Shown: positions 57,272-64,000 of the stretch, one piece after another
Layout of the letters: each line of letters begins with the position of its first letter
Position numbering within the stretch: the first letter of the stretch is position 1
The notes under the pieces: model-generated
What the model was told of the DNA's origin: nothing
The model's input: the letters and a program-made list of their open reading frames with translations, nothing else
Database searches by the model: none
Position numbers and translations under genes: made by a program
Source: Coprinellus micaceus
Taxonomy: Eukaryota; Basidiomycota; Agaricomycetes; Agaricales; Psathyrellaceae
NCBI GenBank assembly: GCA_951394405.1
Contig: OX596340.1
Coordinates: 868,001-932,000 of the forward strand
Direction of reading: 5' to 3'
Length of the DNA: 64,000 nt

Positions 57272-58338
57272 CCCTTCGAATCGTCGGTACGCGCTTGACG
57301 CGGCCTGTCTTATGGAGGATCCAGAAGAGAAGAAGCGATCGACAAGCACAGTAGGCGAGACGATGAAAGTGGAAACTCGGTGCTGATGTGGGTCTGTTAA
57401 GTAGGGCAAGGACTCGAACAAGGAGAGGATAAAGAGGGTAAGGTGATGAGGCACTCCGAGTTTCACACCCAGGGTCAAACCCTGAAAGTAAGGTTGGGGC
57501 CACTGAAGGAGGAGGGGCGTTTGGGTTGACTTGGAATGGACGGAAACCTAGAGGCTCGTCGTAAAAAGCGTACAGTGAGCAAACTCAGGGTTAGAAATTG
57601 GCAATCGGTCGTATGGAGACCGTCGACCTCCTGAGATCGTCATGGGCCTCCGACCAGCCACAAAGCCGAGTCTGATCCAAGTGGACGATATATTCCCCTT
57701 GTGCTCAGTGTCTCTACCCCGCGGTTACTCGCCCGGTTTCCCTCTCGCAGCTAAGTCCGCTCATTGAACGGATTCATGCTCTCCTGTTCAAAGTCCCACT
57801 TCACGCCTGTGTTCTCCATTGGTCACTGGTCATGAGAATGGCGGGATCGACGACGAACGAATTGGATGAAGAAGACTTACGTATAGCCCAGTCATGTGTA
57901 GATGAGTTCGGAGTGTGGTGGGAACGACAGAAGGTGTTCAATGGTCGGGTTGAGACCACAAGACCAAGATCCAAGCCACGCTGTAGGGCCGCAGACCCCG
58001 AGAGAAGGTCGTGAGTTCCGATTTCGATCCGCATGCCCTATTGTCCTGTCAGCCCCGGTTCGAGATGCGAGCATGTGCGGACCCTCGACTGGAAGAGCGA
58101 CAGGTGGAAAGGAGAATACAATATAATATAAATACAAGGGCAATTGCCTCGTAAATCTAGGCAAAAGGGAGCAGGTCATGCGTCAATGACAATGGCGAGG
58201 TAGGAAGTGTGATCACGCACCATACATACATAGTCCAGGAAGAAACCCAGGGTGAAGTGAAGAGGGGCAAATCCAAAAGGTGATTAAATGAACTGGAATA
58301 AAGTGTCAACAGATGTGAAGGTCCGATATGGGTATAAA
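57272..58338. other. Intergenic between DUF6533-like gene and SNARE
   Basis: About 1.07 kb with no frame showing protein character. It contains the DUF6533-like gene promoter and SNARE 3' end. Confidence 0.4.
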
Positions 58339-59298
58339 TCATGACAGAATCTGTGAACGCGGTCAGCTAGAACCGCAAGATCAAATACTGGTACTCACTG
58401 CGAGCAATACGATCCCAACTACAAAGACGAGAATCAAGAGGAGACACGCCGCTCTCTTCCCAGCTCTGCGCTGGTACTCGGCGGCTGTGGTGAGCTCCTC
58501 CGAAGCGGCTCCCGTATCTACGGCGACCGACGAGATGTTCATCTCGATGTTATCGAGCATAGTGCCCTGCTGGTTCACGAGGGTGCCGAGATCACGGAAT
58601 ATCTCGGACAATTCATGTATTCCGGTTTCGATTTCGCGGATCTCGGCTTCGCGCTCGTGGATGAGTGATTCCTGGTACGCGAGTTCGTGAGGCGAGAGCT
58701 GGCTCTGGAGGATCTGGGCCTGGCGTTGCTCCTGGGGCGTGGGTTCGGACACCTCAGGGTGTTGGTGCTCGTCGTCTACCGCGAGTTTCACGCCTTGGAC
58801 GACGGTCCGTTGGCGTTCGGCGCTGACTTGCTGCGCGCGTTGAAAGGCGACCAGGGAGAGTTGCAGGTCATGAGATGTCTTTTGAAGCACGGCTTTCCGA
58901 TGGGGCTGAGTCTGGTCAGCTCTGTCTTCATAATGAGCTAGAGAAGGCTCACAAGGTCGCTTTGAAGCGAAGACAGCTTCTTAAGGTCCTCCGAACTGCG
59001 CTTAGCCATCGCACGGGTAGCCTCCGTCAGATCGTGCCTGCACCACACCATGAGCATCGACCTCTCCTCCAAAACGAGCTACATACAGCGTCTTCCGGAG
59101 ATTCGCGTTATCCTTGGCGGTCCCCAACTGGTCGACATACTTCAGGATCCCCTGGACGTTGGCGTTCATCTTGAATACTTGCAGCGATAATGACGACTGA
59201 AGTTTCTGGAACTCGGCATCCTCGCCTGACGGTGCCGACAACGCTGAGGGTCCCCGCCCTGCATGTCCATGGCCAGCTTCGATGTCCTGGAAACTCAT
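58339..59298 (-). CDS. pep12: Qa-SNARE, Pep12/syntaxin-7 type
   Basis: An endosomal/vacuolar t-SNARE. Start MSFQDIEAGHGHAGRGPS. The N-terminal Habc region (FQKLQSSLSLQVFKMNANVQ) continues across an intron into HDLTEATRAMAKRSSEDLKK. The SNARE motif is LIHEREAEIREIETGIHELS through FRDLGTLVNQQGTMLDNIE, with the zero-layer Gln. The tail anchor is ACLLLILVFVVGIVLLA. A last short intron (donor gtgagt near 58402) gives the end LLAILS and stop at 58339-58341. Without splicing the frame ends VSTSI at 58381. The HEREAEI.EIE form places it with Pep12/Syn7 and not with Sso1. Confidence 0.88.
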
Positions 59299-59999
59299 CG
59301 TCAAGAATGGTGTCGATGAGGGGAAGGTAGAAGGAGCATTGTGCCCGTTGAATCACGACCGCAGGCATCGTCATAATGCTGCCTAATACGGTATGTTGTT
59401 CCCATACCCCAACCGGGCCAGTGCTTGGTCGCCGAGGTGCAGCCAAACATCGCTGGCTTGGTTCCTGACTTCCACCTTCGCTGTCACATCATGACCTCGA
59501 TATCGCATCTCGTTCTTGACCACCTGACAGACCCGCGCATGTGCGCAATATCGTTCTCGGTTGCAGAGAACCGGTGAAAAGCTTCTGAATCCACCCAGAT
59601 CCACCCTTATCCATGCTCGCAACCAATCAGATCCCTCCATCCTTGCCTGACTCGCTCGACCCTTGGTGCGGACCCGACATAATTTCCAAAATAGACCCAT
59701 ATTGGTCCCCTGGAAATTCTTCGACTGTGTCTGGGGCAAACACGAGACTCGGTTCATTCTTCAGCCACGAATTGGGGACAATTGAGGACGGTCCGAACGT
59801 CGGAAAGTGTACGCGCAAGCCTGTGCCGGCAGTGCCCCAGCGATAGTGCTTCTCCCAATCTTCGTCAGCCGCGATGGTTTCCAGAATTCACATTCGATAG
59901 CGATAACATGACCATGCCCACTCTTATGACGGCATCGAATGCGAGGTATAAAGAGGCTGTCGAGAGAGGCTGACCTTACAACATCTTTCTTTCTGCAAC
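59299..59999. other. Intergenic upstream of second AKR
   Basis: 701 bp with no supported gene. TATAAAG at 59947-59953 lies about 50 nt before the ATG at 60000. Confidence 0.45.
59947..59953 (+). promoter_or_regulatory. TATA box of second aldo/keto reductase
   Basis: TATAAAG 47-53 nt upstream of ATG 60000, then a CA/T-rich leader ending CTGCAAC before the ATG. Confidence 0.5.
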
Positions 60000-61377
60000 A
60001 TGTCCAAGTTCCACGCACCCCCTCCCCAGCCCAAGACCGCCCTTGGTCGCTACCGCGTCCTTTCTCCCAATGCCGGAGTGCACGTTTCGACCCTGCAGTT
60101 GGGCGCGATGAGCATCGGCGACAAGTGGGCGGACATGGGAATGGGTAGCATGGACAAGGAGTCCAGCTTCAAGCTCCTTGACGCTTACTACGACAACGGT
60201 GGTAACTTCATCGATACCGCCAATAACTAGTGAGTACCGTACTTGGTTGCGGTCAATTTACTACACACTAACACGTTCCTCCCTCAGTCAAGACGAGTCG
60301 TCCGAGCTATTCATTGGGGAATGGGCAGAGCAACGCGGTATTCGTGACCAGCTCTTCATCGCTACGAAGTACTCCTCCAACTTCAAGCGTGGCGACGCGG
60401 GTGTTCAGCAGAAGCCCTTGCATGCCGGGAACAGCATCAAGTCCATGCAGCTCTCCGTCACCGCCTCCCTGAAGAAGCTTCGTACGGAGTACATCGACCT
60501 CCTTTACATCCACTGGTGGGACTTTGAAACGAGCATTGAAGAGGTAATGCGTGGCCTCCACAACCTTGTCCAGCAAGGCAAAATCCTATACTTGGTACGC
60601 CCCTTCACCAGTCGTAATTACTGAAGGCAGAGAACTGACAACATCGGCAGGGTGTCTCCGATACTCCTGCTTGGGTCGTCTCCCGCGCCAACCAGTATGC
60701 TCGCGACCATGCCCTTACGCCCTTCGTCATCTATCAAGGAGCTTGGAACATCTTGGACCGATCCTTTGAACGGGATATTATTCCCATGGCACGCGCTGAA
60801 GGTCAGTAGCTAGTACCTCTCCCCTTTGTCGCGCCTATCTGAACGCACGACGTCTAGGCATGGCGCTTGCACCCTGGAACGTCCTCGCTGCCGGGAAACT
60901 ACGCACCGACGCTGAAGAAGAGCGGAGGCGCCAGACAGGTGAGAAGGGCCGTACCATATTCACCCCCGACTGGGAGCGGACCCCCAACGAGAAGGCCGTC
61001 TCGGCCGCCTTGGAGAAAGTCGCCGGCGAACTCGGTATCCAGTCCATCACAGCGGTCGCCATCGCATACCTCCTGCACAAGACGCCCTACGTCTTCCCCA
61101 TCATCGGCGGACGCAAGGTTGAGCACCTCATGCAAAATGTAGACGCTCTGGAGCTGTCCCTCTCGGATGAGCAAATCACTTACCTGGAGAGCATCGTTCC
61201 ATTCGATGTTGGATTCCCTGGCTGGATGATTGTGAGTGTTTCTTTGTACACAGAACGTCGCAATGTACTGACTCTGCGCAGGGTGATGGAACCTCGACCT
61301 GCAGGCTCCTGGGGTCGGCTGGCCACTTCGACCATCAGCCGGTCCTCGCCCCCATCCGCCCTACCCAGAGGAAATGA
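60000..61377 (+). CDS. Aldo/keto reductase, AKR9 type, second copy
   Basis: Paralog of 100-1561. [20 protein letters not shown] leads into [20 protein letters not shown]. Catalytic Asp is in NFIDTANN, Tyr is regained across the first intron, Lys is in FIATKYS and His is in LLYIHWWD. The C-terminal part includes AREHALTPF-type and [20 protein letters not shown] segments, then [19 protein letters not shown]. After the last intron (donor gtgagt near 61231) the end is [20 protein letters not shown] to PTQRK, stop 61375-61377. About 385 aa. NADPH-dependent aldehyde or ketone reduction; substrate unknown. Confidence 0.9.
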
Positions 61378-62016
61378 TATGTATGCACTTTAGTATAAGA
61401 TCGATATCCACTACCACTCTCAAACATGTACTTATTCACTACAAATATGTAGCTGCGGCAATGCAGATTTCTGAGCCCACACCTGACGGATCCACCCCCG
61501 CCCCTCAATCGCAGCCAGCTTCCCAGCTTAATTAACAAACCATTTGGCGCGCTGTCACGGTAGTAATGACTCCTGCTTGAGGTGAGGCTGGAGACACCCC
61601 TTGTTCTTTGGACTGTCCCTCAGGCTGATTTAGGTGCATCTCGGTGGTGCCAGTGACAGGCAGGAGTAGCCCTGGTCGCATGGGAACGCCGCCTTGCTAG
61701 TGCTTCAACCAAAACCTTCAGGGAACCCCCAAAGGAACAAAGCACCCCCGTCGCCAAGTCGGCAGTGTATGCCGCGCTGCTGGTTTTGGCAGGCGCATCA
61801 GATGGGTTTGACATGGCGAATGGCCTTGACCTCGAGAAACGCGTTGCTTTGAGCGAGCGTCAATGAAAGGGGGCCCATTGCGTCGTTGTGCGACGTCGGG
61901 CAGTATACTGTTCGCTCGGCGACTGCTCAAAGCCTCGAGTACATAATGGCTCGCTTCCTTGGAGGGTTCCCATTGCTTTTTTCTCCAAGTTCCTTCACGC
62001 CTGTCGACCACCCACC
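61378..62016. other. Intergenic
   Basis: 639 bp, no supported gene. Mostly the 3' region of the AKR and the leader of the next gene. Confidence 0.4.
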
Positions 62017-63195
62017 ATGCTATCCAACTGGAAAGTTTCCAAGATTTACAGACCCTCGACGCCGAAGTTGTCAACTACTCCTACCGCCTCGCCCCCTCAG
62101 CCGGCAGTGGACAAACGGATGTGGAGTCCATGTGCCGACATACCAGAACCTATCCTCGTCTGTCTGCGCGGGCCTCGCGGGCTAGAAGAGGTGAATGCGA
62201 AATCGTCGCTCCACTGGGCAGTCTCGACGTACCCAGCCCCTCCCGAGCCTCACGAGCCCTGCTCAGATCCTAAGCCCAATACTCGGCCGCAAACGTTCGA
62301 CCCTAAGGACCTGCGTGCGGAGCCCGCCTGGCTCAATCACTTCAACGCCGGCGCTGAATCGCGTCTGTCCACCGAGCGCAAGGAGAGCGCCAAAAACCTT
62401 GTCGGTTCCCTGCAGGTCTGGACACCAACCGACCTATCTGACCTTGTTATCCTCTTCATTCGCTTGGCCATATCTTGCTTCAACTGTAGCCTAAACCAGG
62501 ACGGTTTGAAGGCTCTGGCGATGTTCGCGAAGGCAGCGAATGACTGCTTTGACACACAACAATCTGGTATAAATCATTTCAGAGAGCAGTTTGAAAAGAG
62601 GGTCATCGGCGTCCTTGTGGCTGCATGGGATCAGGCACGTCCTTTTCACTTCTGGCCACGATGTACCGATTTCTGACCTTTGTTCGATTCATTGTAGAGA
62701 TGTCCGTGGGCTATGGTGTACAGGGTCAAAACGCCCGATGCCTACTTCCTTCCTATCTACAACCTATGCGGGTTCGTCGGTGCTTGCATCAAGCATGGAA
62801 TGTTCAAGTCAACGGTCGGCCATCGACTCATTCACCTTCTCCTCGACCAAGCGACTCACCTCGAATACATCCACGGAATTCGACATATTCTCCTCCATGC
62901 CGAGGATGCTTTCTGGGATACCGTGGGGTCTGAATTCGCACGGAAGCGAGATGTGGCGGCCTTCAAAAAGCGAATACAAAACCTCCGGGCTATAACCAAC
63001 GAGGCAAACGGACAGTCGCTATTCCTTCAGGTTCCAACAATTGCGGCGGGGATGGACGGAGGAGCCGACGAGTACCAGGCGCGGAAGTTGAAGAAAGCTC
63101 GTGACGGCGTGTCCGAGATTGAAAAGCTGGTCAGCAAGCACAGCAAACCTTTACCCGCCACACCTCCGCTACCGGGTCAACGAAAGATAATTTAG
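62017..63195 (+). CDS. Helical protein of unknown function with a GC-AG intron
   Basis: Two exons of about 370 aa. The Pro/Thr-rich N-terminus (MLSNWKVSKIYRPSTPKLST) is followed by helical repeats: DLVILFIRLAISCFNCSLNQ, FREQFEKRVIGVLVAAWDQ, and after the intron YLPIYNLCGFVG-like, HGMFKSTVGHRLIHLLLDQA and EYIHGIRHILLHAEDAF. The KHGM....V.H..I..LL pattern faintly recalls MIF4G/HEAT domains of translation factors, but this is weak. The intron begins gcacgt after GATCAG (about 62636) and ends cattgtag (62698), giving an in-frame DQ-RCPWAMVYRV join. The C-terminus is Pro-rich (KPLPATPPLPGQ). Confidence 0.65.
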
Positions 63196-63632
63196 GCTTG
63201 AGAGTAGGTTCGCAACCCATGCCGATGTGCTTGCCGGCGCCAAGCCACCGGTGTTTCGTTCTATGCGCTGGTATATTAACATGCTACAGTAATCGATTTT
63301 GTATCGCGATTTTTCCTTTCGACGCTCGATGTGCCCTATTAAAATGCGGTGTGCAGATTCAGTTGAGTTTCAAGCAAGGTCACCTGCTAGTTTTGACCCC
63401 TACAAGAGCGGGTGCATCAAATGTGCCTTGATTCTGCCTCATCCATGAAGGTCCAAGGCATGATGCACGAGCGCCCATCAATTAGCGCCCGTCAACTCGG
63501 CATCAATAGCCATATGCAGCCAGCGACACGGCGTGTCGCCCTTGGTATTCCCACTGCCATAGGGCAAGTATATATGGGCATCGTAACTAGCGAGACGAGA
63601 ACAGAACGGCCAAGGCCTTCCCCGCCCCGAAG
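63196..63632. other. Intergenic
   Basis: 437 bp, no supported gene. It contains GCGCCCATCAATTAGCGCCC (63471-63490), similar in shape to the motifs at 23005 and 25706, and a TATATAT box near 63570. Confidence 0.4.
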
Positions 63633-63821
63633 ATGTTGCGCCTTCGCTTCTTGCATCTAGCTCTCGTCATTGCTTGCATCCTTTCCGCCGCTTTGGCGAT
63701 CCCCGCTCCCGAAAACGGGTCCGAGTATCAGACGGTATCCAGGCATCGGGAAAAACGCAGATGCTCGAAGATTGACCGTAGAAAGGAGTGGTACGCTGGA
63801 CTCCACTCCCTCTTCTCGTAG
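63633..63821 (+). CDS. Small secreted protein, first exon (gene continues or is cut by window)
   Basis: The ATG at 63633 begins a clear signal peptide MLRLRFLHLALVIACILSAA, with a probable cleavage before IPAPENG. The hydrophilic sequence following is basic (REKRRCSKIDRRKE). The open frame ends at 63821, but the real gene may splice onward beyond that. TATATAT lies about 60 nt upstream. Too little is seen for a function. Confidence 0.5.
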   Translation: MLRLRFLHLALVIACILSAALAIPAPENGSEYQTVSRHREKRRCSKIDRRKEWYAGLHSLFS

Positions 63822-64000
63822 CTGTACTAACTTGGTGTCCCTCGATACCGCTGTCCTTTAAAGGCGAGACCTGACCATAAAGCAGAGAAAGCAGTACCTC
63901 AAAGCCGTGCTATGCCTCCACTCGAAGCCTCCCTCGGACCCGACGCGTGATGCCACGACCAGATTTGAAGAGTTTCAACTCACGCACGTCTTGTTAACGG
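63822..64000. other. Window end
   Basis: The last 179 bases may contain further exons of the secreted-protein gene. No frame can be assigned with confidence. Confidence 0.3.

Noticed and set aside
1..64000. CRISPR arrays, prophage or bacterial operons
   Set aside because: No regularly spaced repeats were seen, and spliceosomal introns throughout show a eukaryotic nuclear genome.

Overview
The window is nuclear DNA from a filamentous basidiomycete, most likely an Agaricomycete. The evidence is dense genes split by many 50-75 nt GT-AG introns, LigE-type fungal glutathione transferases, AKR9 aryl-alcohol/norsolorinic-type reductases, a DUF6533-type membrane protein, SRPK-like and degenerate kinases, and a SepH/Cdc7 septation kinase with C-terminal ARM-like repeats. 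Almost all genes are multi-exon, so coordinates below span from start to stop codon including introns.

Layout. 0-2.6 kb: an aldo/keto reductase convergent with a LigE-type GST. 2.9-4.1 kb: a decayed leucine-rich F-box-type pseudogene. 4.1-7.2 kb: gene-poor. 7.3-9.7 kb: an SRPK-like kinase whose first large intron holds a 548-bp hAT-type MITE with a perfect 8-bp target duplication. 10.4-12.4 kb: a type II membrane glycosyltransferase of the O-fucosyltransferase kind. 12.7-18.9 kb: two divergent genes for helical proteins with a central hydrophobic hairpin, an architecture seen in ClyA/HBL-type alpha pore-forming proteins. 19.1-22.2 kb: Bzz1 (F-BAR, C1, two SH3). 22.6-24.3 kb: a secreted SH3b-like protein with three 24-residue repeats, plus a broken copy upstream. 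24.4-28.7 kb: a second LigE-type GST, tRNA-Ser(AGA) with an intron, a short-chain dehydrogenase and a small secreted basic protein. 28.9-32.4 kb: conserved mitochondrial and housekeeping genes (uL5m, Opi10/Hikeshi, MPP-beta). 32.9-34.1 kb: three copies of a tRNA-derived SINE-like repeat. 35.5-40.4 kb: SepH-type kinase. 40.9-47.5 kb: a kinase pseudogene with an internal deletion and a related intact pseudokinase. They flank a lysine-rich conserved protein and two identical 1152-bp terminal-inverted-repeat elements in head-to-head orientation around a 200-N gap. 48.4-50.8 kb: MFS transporter. 51.2-53.4 kb: low-complexity regulator-like protein. 55.3-57.3 kb: DUF6533-like membrane protein. 58.3-59.3 kb: Pep12/syntaxin-7-type SNARE. 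60.0-61.4 kb: a second AKR. 62.0-63.2 kb: an unknown helical protein. 63.6 kb: start of a small secreted protein.

How it fits together. The two AKRs, two GSTs, SDR and MFS pump form a loose detoxification or secondary-metabolism flavour, but they are spread among housekeeping genes and are not a classical cluster. The most unusual structures are the palindromic TIR-element pair beside the degenerate kinases, and the divergent pair of hairpin-helical proteins. No CRISPR, prophage or bacterial operon structure is present. The direct 164-bp duplication either side of the N gap shows that part of the 44.4-45.0 kb sequence is an assembly artefact.
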